Positions 6,189-13,858 of a stretch of 21,815 nt of DNA are shown here, in pieces. The stretch comes from Planctomycetota bacterium (lineage in GTDB: Bacteria > Planctomycetota > B15-G4). The stretch is from assembly GCA_003644265.1 (NCBI GenBank), contig QNBX01000069.1:1-21815 (forward strand). Reading direction: 5' to 3'. The notes under the pieces were generated by a model. It saw only the letters and a list, made by a program, of their open reading frames with translations, did not search any database and was not told where the DNA came from. The position numbers and the translations under genes were made by a program. Every line of letters begins with the position of its first letter. Position 1 is the first letter of the stretch.

Positions 6189-7903
6189 CAACGGGCGAGC
6201 GAAGCCACAGAGGCGAGATCGACGCCTTCCTATCCCTGCTCTTCGGCGACCTGATCAACGACGCCGGCCGGTTCACCGTCGGGCAACTGCCGATCTGGAA
6301 TCGAGCCACAAGACGCACGACTTGGTGCGAAACCCACGACCAAGCCATCGAGGCGCTGGCGTCCGCATCGGATGCTGGTGAGGACGCCTACTTCCCGGTC
6401 GCACTCCACGACCCGACGATGGCGCTCGCCGCCGCGCAGCAGCGGAAGCAGCGAGAGGCAAAGCATGATGGCGGATCTTCGAAGGTCCTCACGCAGGCGT
6501 ACGTGCGAGGCGGCGTGGGGTCGGCCGTGGCCATCGTGGGGTTCTGGTTGGACGAGGATCACGCGGGCGGAGACCACAAGCGGGGCAATCTGCCCGACGA
6601 CCTCGCCACGGTTCTCCAATACCTCAACAAGGTGCCACACCCGCTGGCCCCTTCGCTTGCGCTCGACACGGGAGGGGGCGCGCATGCTTGGCTCCTCCTC
6701 AGGGAACCATTCCTGATCGAGAGCGATGACGATCGCAACCGCGCAGCGAGCCTCGCTCGCCGCTACCAGACCCTTGTGCGTGATCACGTCGCGCCTCAGT
6801 ACGCGCATGACACCACGGGAGACCTGTCCCGCGTTCTGCGCGTACCCGGCACGGTGAACTCCAAGTACGGGACGCACACGGCAGTGGTTCACCTCGACAC
6901 AGGTGTGCAGATCGGAGTCCCCGAATCCGTGCACCGAATCGACGTGAGCGAAGTCGAGGATGAGCTTGATCTCCACGCTGTAAGAGATGACGCCCCACGC
7001 GCGAAGCGCAGCACAGCCCCAAGCTCCGCGATCTCGATCGGAACTGCACTCGATCGTGCTGTGCAGGGCCTGGTGGACGGCAACGCAGGCGTCCGCAACC
7101 TCTTCCTAGGCAAGGGAAAGCCCGAACTCGGCAGGGATGGTCGCACCCTGGACACGACGAGTTCCGGCTACGACTTTAGTCTTGCGATGGCGCTTGCTCG
7201 GAAGGGCGTGGAGGACCGATCCGCAGTCGCTACTGCCATCTGGCTGCGATCGGACGGTGCCGCTGCGGCCAAGGGCATTCGCTACGTCGAGGCCACGGTA
7301 GATCGCGCGTTCGAACGTGTGGCCGCGATCGCCGATGAGCGTGCCGAGATGGCTCAGGCAATGCTCGACTTCCAGGTCGATCGCGTACGCATCTTCGATT
7401 GCGATCCAGCGATGTACGAGCTGATGGTGTCGGGAACGGCGCTGCGCTTCACAACGTCGCAACTACTCAGCAAAGGTCAGTTCGTGCGCATCTACACGGA
7501 CGCCATGAAACGCATCCCTGGCGTCCCGAAGGAGCCCAAGGACTGGTCGCCCATCGTGAACGAATGGCTCGAAGGGGCAGAGCGGATAGCCATGCCCCCC
7601 GAGGCGTCCGACGAACTGGCATTGCGCGAGGCCATCCAGCACACCATCGACGACCTGCCCGTCAGCGATGAGGCTGAGGAACTCGATCGAGGCAAGGCGG
7701 TCGCACTCGAGGACGGCCGCCGGCTGTTCAAGGCGGACACATTGTTGTCGGTCCTCAGCGAGGCATTTCCCCGCCTCACGCGCAGCCAGCTCTGCCGGGT
7801 GCTGAACGACCTCGGGCACTCCTCTGAAACCCACCGGATCGACGGCGAGCCGGTTCGAGCCTGGGCCAGCAATCCCCCTGTAACGCGCGAGGGGGAATCG
7901 TGA
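6185..7903 (+). CDS. Archaeo-eukaryotic-type primase (RepB-primase/PrimPol-like)
   Basis: This 572-aa protein has the hallmarks of AEP-family primases from mobile elements. The metal-binding segment WLDEDHAGGD is at about 122-130, the sxH-type segment TGGGAHAWLLL is at 162-172 with His167, and DLSRVLRVPGTVNSKYG at 213-229 gives the third acidic residue D213. Residues about 315-385 (SGYDFSLAMALARKG, ending with YVEATVDRAFERV) match the helical primase C-terminal (PriCT) type. The last ~60 residues look like a winged helix. It would prime replication of the element, working with the helicase encoded next. The ATG at 6185 overlaps the previous stop; the upstream in-frame ATG at 6092 would overlap the HTH gene by 97 bases and is not preferred. 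Confidence 0.86.
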   Translation: MTTGERSHRGEIDAFLSLLFGDLINDAGRFTVGQLPIWNRATRRTTWCETHDQAIEALASASDAGEDAYFPVALHDPTMALAAAQQRKQREAKHDGGSSKVLTQAYVRGGVGSAVAIVGFWLDEDHAGGDHKRGNLPDDLATVLQYLNKVPHPLAPSLALDTGGGAHAWLLLREPFLIESDDDRNRAASLARRYQTLVRDHVAPQYAHDTTGDLSRVLRVPGTVNSKYGTHTAVVHLDTGVQIGVPESVHRIDVSEVEDELDLHAVRDDAPRAKRSTAPSSAISIGTALDRAVQGLVDGNAGVRNLFLGKGKPELGRDGRTLDTTSSGYDFSLAMALARKGVEDRSAVATAIWLRSDGAAAAKGIRYVEATVDRAFERVAAIADERAEMAQAMLDFQVDRVRIFDCDPAMYELMVSGTALRFTTSQLLSKGQFVRIYTDAMKRIPGVPKEPKDWSPIVNEWLEGAERIAMPPEASDELALREAIQHTIDDLPVSDEAEELDRGKAVALEDGRRLFKADTLLSVLSEAFPRLTRSQLCRVLNDLGHSSETHRIDGEPVRAWASNPPVTREGES

Positions 7904-9681
7904 CCACTCCACGCGAAGCCTCCTCAAAACCAGCCGTTACACCGTTACACCGTTACGACCAGATGGAGAACGGCTTAGACATACGCGTAGGAGGCTGTTT
8001 CCGAGAGTCAGACGTAACGGCACGTAACGGCTCCTCGCGCGTACAGGGGGCGATCGCTCCCCCGAGTGTTCGCGTGATTCTCGGTCCGCCCGGCTGCGGC
8101 AAGACGACCCGCCTGCTGGGGCTCATGGAGGCCGAGTTGGAGGCTGGGCTGTCCCCTGCCCGGATCGCCTGCGTGACGTTCACGCGCGCCGCCCGGCGTC
8201 AGGTACAGGAGCAAGTCGTCGAGAAGCTGGGGCTCAGGCTGGGCAGCTTTCCCTGGATCCGCACCCTGCACAGCACGGCCTATCGGCTCCTGGGGATCCA
8301 CCACGACCAGATCCTGGCCAACGATCGCTGGATGGAGTTCTGCGAGCGGCACGGCTACCTACTGAGCGGCATGCTCGGCGCCAGCGATCTCGACGGCGCG
8401 CCGCGCGAGATGCCGACGCAGACGCCCGACGACATCGTCCGCACCGCCTACTCGTGGGGACGGAGCCGAGGATTGGATGTCGATCGGACACTGGCTCTGT
8501 GCCCAGCCGAGCAGGGGCTGTCCGCCTCAGGGCTGCGGCTGTTCTGGCGACGCCTCGATGCGTTCAAGGCCGAACACGGTTTGTATGACTTCCCCGATCT
8601 GCTCGAAGCCGTACTCCAACGCCGGCTGCATCCCGATGTGCAGGTACTGTTCGTTGACGAGGCCCAGGATCTCTCTCCGCAGCAGATTGCTGTCATCGAG
8701 TCCTGGTTCCCCCACTGCGATCGCGTGTACGTCGCCGGCGACGAAGACCAGACGATCTACGAGTTCCAGGGGGCAGATCCCACTTGGCTCCTAGACCTCT
8801 CGCGCCGTGCCGATGTGGAGACGCTTCGGCAGTCGTACCGCGTACCGGCCGCCGTGCACGCCATGGCGGGTGGGATCATCCAGCAGAATCGCCAGCGCAT
8901 CCCGAAGGAGTACCGACCCCGGCCCGCGATTGGGGACGTGCGATTCCTCAGCGAGTCCGCTGCGCTCGCCGCCGTGGACGGAGATCGCTCCACGTTCGTC
9001 CTCGCCCGCAACCGCCACTACCTCCGCCGCTGGGCACAGGACCTGCTGAACCGTGCCGTGCCGTTCCTGGTCGAGGGGCGCGGCGGCGTGAGCCCACTCT
9101 CGAAAGGGCGCCTGCGGACGGCGGTTGACCTCGCGCTGAGACTCCGCCAGAGCCCGTGCGAAGACGACCGCATCAACGCTGGCGATCTGGACGCGTTGCT
9201 CACCCAGGTCCCCGCCTCATCCGGTCTCGTGCCACGCGGCGTGAAGACCCAGGTCCGGGAAGCCAAGCGCCTGGAGATCGTCTTCACGGTCTCCGAGCTG
9301 AGGGAGGACCTCGGCCTGAACAGCCTGCTCGACGCGATGCGCCGCGCCAAAGGACTGGAACTACTCCAGGGCATTCCCACGCGGTTTCGGGAGTACTTCG
9401 AGGCTCTGGTGAAGCGCCACGGGGAGTTGCCTGAGCCGTGCGTGACCCTCACGTCGATACACGGTGCCAAGGGGCGTGAGGCCGATCTGGTCGTGGTCCT
9501 TCCCGACCTGACTCGGACCACATCGCGAGCGATGCTGGCAGGTACTGCCGGGCGTGAAGCCGAGAACCGGGTGTTCTACGTGGCTGTCACCCGAGCCCGA
9601 GAGGAAGTCGTCCTGGTCGCCCCGCGAGGTCGGCGGCACTACCCGTTCCCCAGCTATCGGTTCGAAGGGGGGCAGCTTTGA
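7900..9681 (+). CDS. SF1 UvrD/PcrA-like DNA helicase
   Basis: This 593-aa protein contains the superfamily 1A helicase motifs in order. Walker A GPPGCGKTT (K68) is followed by motif Ia VTFTRAARRQV, motif II VDEAQDLSPQQ (D253, E254) and motif III GDEDQTIYEFQGA. Motif IV LRQSYRVP, motif V SIHGAKGREADLVVV and motif VI VFYVAVTRAREEVV complete the set. At this length it is shorter than UvrD (about 720 aa), lacking much of subdomains 1B/2B. GTG 7900 overlaps the primase stop (GTGA) with a G-rich SD before it. The first ~50 residues are low-complexity and encoded by repeat DNA (CCGTTAC copies), so a start at ATG 7963 is also possible. It likely unwinds template for the primase encoded upstream. Confidence 0.93.
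   Translation: MTTPREASSKPAVTPLHRYDQMENGLDIRVGGCFRESDVTARNGSSRVQGAIAPPSVRVILGPPGCGKTTRLLGLMEAELEAGLSPARIACVTFTRAARRQVQEQVVEKLGLRLGSFPWIRTLHSTAYRLLGIHHDQILANDRWMEFCERHGYLLSGMLGASDLDGAPREMPTQTPDDIVRTAYSWGRSRGLDVDRTLALCPAEQGLSASGLRLFWRRLDAFKAEHGLYDFPDLLEAVLQRRLHPDVQVLFVDEAQDLSPQQIAVIESWFPHCDRVYVAGDEDQTIYEFQGADPTWLLDLSRRADVETLRQSYRVPAAVHAMAGGIIQQNRQRIPKEYRPRPAIGDVRFLSESAALAAVDGDRSTFVLARNRHYLRRWAQDLLNRAVPFLVEGRGGVSPLSKGRLRTAVDLALRLRQSPCEDDRINAGDLDALLTQVPASSGLVPRGVKTQVREAKRLEIVFTVSELREDLGLNSLLDAMRRAKGLELLQGIPTRFREYFEALVKRHGELPEPCVTLTSIHGAKGREADLVVVLPDLTRTTSRAMLAGTAGREAENRVFYVAVTRAREEVVLVAPRGRRHYPFPSYRFEGGQL
7934..8030. repeat. CCGTTAC iteron-like repeats inside the helicase 5' end
   Basis: Three direct copies of CCGTTAC lie at 7934, 7942 and 7950, with an 8-base period. 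Two inverted copies, GTAACGG, lie at 8014 and 8024, with a 10-base period. Five copies of a 7-mer in under 100 bases exceeds chance. They fall in the non-conserved N-terminal segment of the helicase gene, next to the primase, which suggests that the DNA itself is a binding site such as a replication origin. Confidence 0.65.
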
Positions 9682-10061
9682 GCCTGACCAGCCTTTTGAC
9701 CGAGATCCAGGAACGCGGCCTGCGATTGGAGTGCCAAGCAGGGCGGCTGCACTACTTCGCGCCCTCGGGGTCGGTGTCACCAGCTCTGCGGAAGAGGCTG
9801 ATCGCAAGGCGCAGCGAGTTGATCGAGATGCTGAGGTGCCCCGGCAGTTCACGCCAGGTGCCGGATCCGGCAACGCCACTCAGCGACTGGTCACCCGAGA
9901 TGGTTGAAGCCTACGAAGAGCGGGCCGCCATCATGGAATTCGACGGCGGTCTCCTGCGGCACGTCGCGGAACGACACGCCATCGAGGCAGTGAGGGGTGG
10001 GCCAGCGCCGGTGGCCAGCGCCGTGGAGAGCCTCACGACCACAGGGCACGGTCATGCCTGA
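9678..10061 (+). CDS. TubC N-terminal docking-domain-like protein
   Basis: This 127-aa protein starts at TTG 9678, overlapping the helicase stop (TTGA), with GGGGGG as ribosome binding site. Residues 1-50 have the pattern of TubC-type docking domains: a leading helix LLTEIQERG, a two-strand hairpin RLECQAGRLHYFAPSG, and a last helix LRKRLIARRSELIEML. The rest is unlike any domain I know, with an acidic helix around residues 75-105. TubC-like domains are best known from synthetase assembly lines. In mobile elements they occur next to primase and helicase genes, perhaps as protein-protein docking parts of the replisome. The domain call is by pattern. Confidence 0.72.
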   Translation: MSLTSLLTEIQERGLRLECQAGRLHYFAPSGSVSPALRKRLIARRSELIEMLRCPGSSRQVPDPATPLSDWSPEMVEAYEERAAIMEFDGGLLRHVAERHAIEAVRGGPAPVASAVESLTTTGHGHA

Positions 10062-10335
10062 TTGCCGCCCGGTCACCGCCGTCCACTTCACCCCCGCCCC
10101 CGAAGCTCAACGCGGCCTCCTGGGCTGGCTCTCGTGCCGCTATGGCGATCTGCTTCTCGACGGCATCGCGGTTCGACGCACGCGCGACGGTCGCATGTGC
10201 CTCTCGTTCCCGACGCGACACGACAGGCACGGCCGCCAGCACCACCTGGTTCGCCCTGCGGATGACGCTTCCCGTCGTGCCATCGAGCGCGTGATCTTTG
10301 ACGCGATCCACCTCGACGCGGAGGCCGCACCGTGA
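10054..10335 (+). CDS. SpoVG-like small protein
   Basis: This 93-aa protein starts at ATG 10054, eight bases inside the previous gene. Residues about 20-55 (LLGWLSCRYGDLLLDGIAV, then RRTRDGRMCLSFP) match the beta-rich core of SpoVG-type proteins, where a short strand pair is followed by a [R/K]-x-G-R-x-x-LSFP segment. A final helix, ASRRAIERVIFDAI, resembles the C-terminal helix of that family. SpoVG proteins bind nucleic acid in Firmicutes; the role here is unknown. Its stop overlaps a GTG start (GTGA). Confidence 0.66.
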   Translation: MPDCRPVTAVHFTPAPEAQRGLLGWLSCRYGDLLLDGIAVRRTRDGRMCLSFPTRHDRHGRQHHLVRPADDASRRAIERVIFDAIHLDAEAAP

Positions 10336-10505
10336 TCCGCATCCCAGAACCCGCAGACGTGCAAGCAGAACTCGCCGCAATCCTCGCCCGCGGTTGGTGG
10401 CGTCTGGTCATCAACCAGGGAGAGCTTGCGGTCCATAGCGCCAATGAGCCCTTGTGTGCGAGCGCCGTTGATGGCGCTCAGATCCCACGCGAGGAGACAC
10501 GATGA
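10332..10505 (+). CDS. 57-aa hypothetical protein
   Basis: This small gene starts at GTG 10332, overlapping the SpoVG-like stop, and ends at TGA 10503-10505, overlapping the next ATG. The translation begins MIRIPEPADVQAEL and contains a Trp-rich centre ARGWWRLVI. I recognise no family. The overlaps on both sides and the G/C-rich third codon positions support it as real. Without it there would be a gap of 166 bases in an otherwise gapless operon. Confidence 0.66.
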   Translation: MIRIPEPADVQAELAAILARGWWRLVINQGELAVHSANEPLCASAVDGAQIPREETR

Positions 10506-10714
10506 ACACCCGCATCATGTGGGCCAGTTGCCACCAGCAACTCGCCTGCGCAGACCACGTCCCGACGATCGGCAGCGCCGCTTGGTGGAAGTTGCACTGG
10601 CGGCTGTTCGGGCCGAACGAGCAGGAGGGCTACCGACGCGCCCGAGGCCGTGCCCCCGCGTGCGAGGCATGCGCGGCCCTCGCGGAGCTGGCATCGCTGG
10701 AGGACGAGCTGTGA
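10502..10714 (+). CDS. 70-aa Cys/His-containing micro-protein
   Basis: This protein starts at ATG 10502 and shares 4 bases with both neighbours. It has Cys10, His11, Cys16, His19 and then a CxxC pair at Cys54 and Cys57 (ACEAC), which could bind zinc. Three tryptophans fall in the centre (AAWWKLHWRLFG). No known family is recognised. It may be a small accessory DNA- or RNA-binding factor of the replication operon, but that is only a guess from the possible zinc ligands. Confidence 0.68.
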   Translation: MNTRIMWASCHQQLACADHVPTIGSAAWWKLHWRLFGPNEQEGYRRARGRAPACEACAALAELASLEDEL

Positions 10715-10872
10715 CCGACCGCGATCAGATCCTCGCCACGATCGCCCGCAGCCTGGGCGTGGAGACGCTGGAGGCCCGTGGCAGCGACGCGGCGGACTTC
10801 CACGACATCAACGTCGAGCTGCTGCGTGACGCGCTGGAGCGGGCCTACGAGGCCGGACGGAGCGCGTCATGA
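10711..10872 (+). CDS. 53-aa protein, DUF6900-like
   Basis: This gene starts at GTG 10711 (GTGA overlap) and stops at 10872, overlapping the next ATG. The whole protein is one short helical domain: DQILATIARSLGVETLEARG, then DFHDINVELLRDALERAYEAG. The DFH-x-(I/V)-x-V followed by an ALERAYEAG tail is a pattern I associate with the small DUF6900 family of mobile elements; this assignment is from memory of the pattern and is tentative. Function is unknown. Confidence 0.7.
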   Translation: MTDRDQILATIARSLGVETLEARGSDAADFHDINVELLRDALERAYEAGRSAS

Positions 10873-11057
10873 CCACCGACGAGAGAGCCCGGCAGCACCA
10901 CGCCGTCATCCGCGCCAACGTGGACGACCTGTACGCAGGCCGGATCGACCACGCGACGTTCCGCCAGCGGGCCGGTGCGCTCCACGAGGCCTCCCGACGC
11001 GACGGGCCACAGGTCGAGGACGCACTCCTGCGGCTGATCTGCGGACCCCGGTCATGA
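10869..11057 (+). CDS. 62-aa hypothetical protein
   Basis: This helical, strongly charged protein has two predicted helices, around residues 5-25 and 28-58, the second rich in Arg/Ala (HATFRQRAGALHEASRRDG). It starts at ATG 10869 in a 4-base overlap and ends in a 4-base overlap with the DUF2924 gene. No family is recognised. A small coiled accessory protein is plausible. Confidence 0.66.
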   Translation: MTTDERARQHHAVIRANVDDLYAGRIDHATFRQRAGALHEASRRDGPQVEDALLRLICGPRS

Positions 11058-11500
11058 CCACCCTCGCCTCTCAGATCGCGCAGCTCCCCCATCTGCCCCT
11101 GGCCGAGCTTGTCACGCGCTACACCGCCGCGTTTGGTACCGAGCCCCCCATCCGGCAATCGGTCTGGCTCTGGCGGCGCCTCGCGTGGCAGATGCAAGCC
11201 GATGCCCGCGGCGGACTGTCGGACGCTGCGACCGCGCGCTTGGAAACGCTGACGGCGCAACTCCCACGCACCACCCGGCCCGTAGAGGGCATCCGCCGAC
11301 CCGGGGACCTCGTGCCCGGGCAACACCTCGAGCGCCCGTACAAGGGCAACACCGTGCGCGTGGCCGTGCTGGACAGCGGCTTCGAGTGGGACGGCGCGAC
11401 GTACACCAGCCTCAGCGCGGTCGCCAAGGCCGTCACGGGCTCCAAGAGCATCAACGGACGGCTGTGGTTCGGGCTGACCAAGCGGAAGCGTGGATCATGA
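11054..11500 (+). CDS. DUF2924 family protein
   Basis: This 148-aa protein shows the DUF2924 pattern. The N-terminal half has WLWRRLAWQMQADARGGLS. After a Pro/Arg linker the C-terminal half has LERPYKGNTVRVAVLDSGF, then YTSLSAVAKAVTGS and a closing NGRLWFGL. The second half resembles a small beta-rich DNA-binding module similar to those found in recombinase-associated proteins. DUF2924 genes are typically found just upstream of a large serine recombinase, as here, with the stop and next start sharing 4 bases. A helper role for that recombinase is likely but unproven. Confidence 0.88.
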   Translation: MTTLASQIAQLPHLPLAELVTRYTAAFGTEPPIRQSVWLWRRLAWQMQADARGGLSDAATARLETLTAQLPRTTRPVEGIRRPGDLVPGQHLERPYKGNTVRVAVLDSGFEWDGATYTSLSAVAKAVTGSKSINGRLWFGLTKRKRGS

Positions 11501-13020
11501 TCGCCCGGGCGACGACGACGACCGTCCGCGTAGCCATCTACACGCGCAAATCGGTGGACAAGGGCAACGGCGGGGAGTTCGGATCCATCGAAGCCCAGCG
11601 CGAGGCGGTCGAGGGCTACATCACCAGCCAGCGCGAGCAGGGCTGGGTACCGCTCCCCACCACCTACGACGACCTCGGCGAGTCAGGGGCCAACACGCGA
11701 CGCCCGGCCTTCCAGCGCCTGCTCACGGCCATCGAGGCAGGCCTCGTGGACCTGGTGGCTGTGTACCGCCTCGACCGGCTCTCCCGCAGCCAGCGGGACT
11801 TCTTGGAGCTGATGGACTTCCTTGAGCAGCACGGCGTGACGTTCGTGTCCGTGACCGAGCGCTTCGACACGACCACACCCATGGGCCGGTTCGCGTTGGG
11901 CATCAGCATCCAGGTGGCCCAACTGGAGCGGGAGACGACGGCGCTGCGTGTGCGTGACAAGGTGATCGCCTCCCGCCGCAAGGGCATGTGGACCGGCGGG
12001 GTGCCGCTGCTCGGGTACGACTCGTTCGATTCCAAACTGATCGTCAACGAGCCCGAAGCGGCCCGGGTGCGCGAGACGTTTCGGCTCTACCTGGACCTCG
12101 GGAGCCTGCGCGAGACGGCGGCCGAGCTGTCCCGGCGTGGTCTGGTCACCAAGTCGTGGACCACGAAGGCGGGCAAGTTGCGGGTCGGCACGGCGTTCAC
12201 GAAGAACTCGCTGGCGACGATCCTGCGCAGCCCGCTGTACGTCGGGAAGATCCACGCCGAGGGCGAGCTGCACACCGGCCAGCACGAGGCCATCGTGGAC
12301 GAGGCGACCTGGACCGCCGTCCAGACCCAGCTCGCCGCGCACCGGCACCCGCTGCGCCCGCCCAGCAAGACCGACGCACTGCTCCAGGGGGTGCTGCGCT
12401 GCGGGGTCTGCGGCGCGGCCATGGGTCCGCACACGACCCGGCGGCATGAGCGGGTGTACGTGAGCTACGTCTGCCAGACGGTGCAGAAGCAGGGCGCACG
12501 AGCCTGCCCGGGCAGCCGTGCAGCGGCCCACGAGATCGACGGCTTCGTGGTGCAGCAGATCCAGGCGCTGGGGAGCGATCCCGACCTCCAGCGCGCCACG
12601 GTCGAGGCAGCCAAGGGAGCCCGGAAGACGCGCCTGGCCGAGCTGCGGGACCAAGCGAAGGACGCGAAGGCCGACGCCCACCGGCTGACCGCCGAGCGCA
12701 CCGCCCTCAGTTCCCACCACGGCCCCGGCGTGGCGCAACGCCTGGCCGACATCGACGCCGCGCACCAGCGGGCCTCCGAGTCGCTCCAGGCCGCCCAGAG
12801 CGAGACGCAGGCGCTGTCCGGCGCCACCCTGCGCAAGGCGGACCTGAGGGCCGCGCTGGAGGCGTTCGTCCCGGTGTGGGATGTGCTGTTCCCCACCGAG
12901 CGTCGGCGCGTGATCCGCCTGCTCATCGAGCGCGTGGTCTACGACGCCAAGGCTGGCGAGTTGACCATCGACTACCGGCCCGGCGGCATCCGCACGCTGG
13001 CCCAGGAGGCAGAGGCATGA
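11497..13020 (+). CDS. Large serine recombinase
   Basis: This 507-aa protein has a resolvase-type catalytic domain (about 10-155) with nucleophile Ser19 in IYTRKSVDKG and the conserved VYRLDRLSRSQRDF. A recombinase domain (about 180-285) contains VPLLGYDS and a SPLYVGKI-type end. A zinc ribbon starts at Cys302 and Cys305 (CGVCG), with two further Cys near YVCQ and ACPG. Residues about 370-450 form a coiled coil, and the conserved end contains ERRRVIRLLIERVVYD. All parts look intact. ATG 11497 overlaps the DUF2924 stop. Enzymes of this kind integrate or excise elements directionally without host factors. It is the second recombinase class in the window. Confidence 0.95.
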   Translation: MIARATTTTVRVAIYTRKSVDKGNGGEFGSIEAQREAVEGYITSQREQGWVPLPTTYDDLGESGANTRRPAFQRLLTAIEAGLVDLVAVYRLDRLSRSQRDFLELMDFLEQHGVTFVSVTERFDTTTPMGRFALGISIQVAQLERETTALRVRDKVIASRRKGMWTGGVPLLGYDSFDSKLIVNEPEAARVRETFRLYLDLGSLRETAAELSRRGLVTKSWTTKAGKLRVGTAFTKNSLATILRSPLYVGKIHAEGELHTGQHEAIVDEATWTAVQTQLAAHRHPLRPPSKTDALLQGVLRCGVCGAAMGPHTTRRHERVYVSYVCQTVQKQGARACPGSRAAAHEIDGFVVQQIQALGSDPDLQRATVEAAKGARKTRLAELRDQAKDAKADAHRLTAERTALSSHHGPGVAQRLADIDAAHQRASESLQAAQSETQALSGATLRKADLRAALEAFVPVWDVLFPTERRRVIRLLIERVVYDAKAGELTIDYRPGGIRTLAQEAEA

Positions 13021-13454
13021 TTTTCAAGGTGAGGTTTGGCACGCACCCCGCACGGGCCGCTCAGGTGGACACGGGCTGTCCATCCGACGCTCGGCAGGCC
13101 GACGAACACGCCCACCCCACGGCCCGCTACCTGGCGATGGCCCACGCGATCGAGCGCGGTCTGCGGGACGGCACCTTCGCCGACTACAGGGACGCCGCGC
13201 GCTGGCTGGGCGTCTCGCCGGCTCGGGCGAACATGCTGGGGCACCTGGTGCTGCTGGCGCCGGACATCCAGGAGGCGATCCTGCTGGGCGAGAGCAGGGT
13301 GTCGGAGCATCTGCTGCGGCCGGTGTGCCGGGTGGCGGGGTGGGAGGGGCAGCGTCGCGCTCACAAGACCAAGCTGGAACCCATCTCACACAGAGCCGAG
13401 AATCGATCTCGGCCAGCAACATCGCGCAGGCCCCTATCCAAGGACGCACCATGA
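13017..13454 (+). CDS. HTH protein downstream of the recombinase
   Basis: This 145-aa protein has a ParB-like helix-turn-helix: RYLAMAHAIERGLRDGTFAD leads into DAARWLGVSPARANMLGHLV, followed by LAPDIQEAILLGE. This pattern regularly accompanies DUF2924-recombinase modules. The C-terminal 35 residues are basic and Ser/Arg-rich, probably disordered. Its ATG overlaps the recombinase stop and its stop overlaps the next ATG. It may control or assist the recombinase. Confidence 0.78.
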   Translation: MIFKVRFGTHPARAAQVDTGCPSDARQADEHAHPTARYLAMAHAIERGLRDGTFADYRDAARWLGVSPARANMLGHLVLLAPDIQEAILLGESRVSEHLLRPVCRVAGWEGQRRAHKTKLEPISHRAENRSRPATSRRPLSKDAP

Positions 13455-13858
13455 ACGCCAAGACCCTCACCACCGCCGACCTCGCCGCCGAGCTGGCTCG
13501 CCGCCAGAAGGGAGCTGCCAAGCTCCAGGCCCGCCGCAGCAAGCTGCTCGCCCAGCTCAACGGTATCGAGAAGGAACTGGCCAGCCTCGGCATGCTCGAT
13601 GGGAAGCGAGGCAAGCCCAAGGCATCCACCACGCGCAGCCCTGGCAAGCGCCCCAAGAACGAGATGACCCTCGGGGACGCCATCGCCAACGCCGCCGATG
13701 TGGGGGCAGTGCTTACGCCCGCTGAGGCCGTCGATCTCGTACTCGCCAACGGCTACAAGTCCACCAGCAAGAGCTTCCGCGTCGCCGTGTCCACCAAGCT
13801 CGCCCAGGACAAGCGGTTCAAGCGGGTCGGGCGGGGGCAGTACGAGCGGGTGGGGTGA
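13451..13858 (+). CDS. Coiled-coil / winged-helix-like small protein
   Basis: This 135-aa protein has an N-terminal coiled coil of about 40 residues (LAAELARRQKGAAKLQARRS and on), a basic Pro/Ser/Lys linker (about 55-75), and a C-terminal part resembling a winged helix. In that part, LTPAEAVDLVLANGYKSTSK precedes a strand pair ending VGRGQYERVG. Proteins of this layout occur in GC-rich bacteria as small regulators or nucleoid-type factors. It keeps the 4-base overlap on both sides, the last being GTGA with the HEPN-like gene. Confidence 0.72.
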   Translation: MNAKTLTTADLAAELARRQKGAAKLQARRSKLLAQLNGIEKELASLGMLDGKRGKPKASTTRSPGKRPKNEMTLGDAIANAADVGAVLTPAEAVDLVLANGYKSTSKSFRVAVSTKLAQDKRFKRVGRGQYERVG

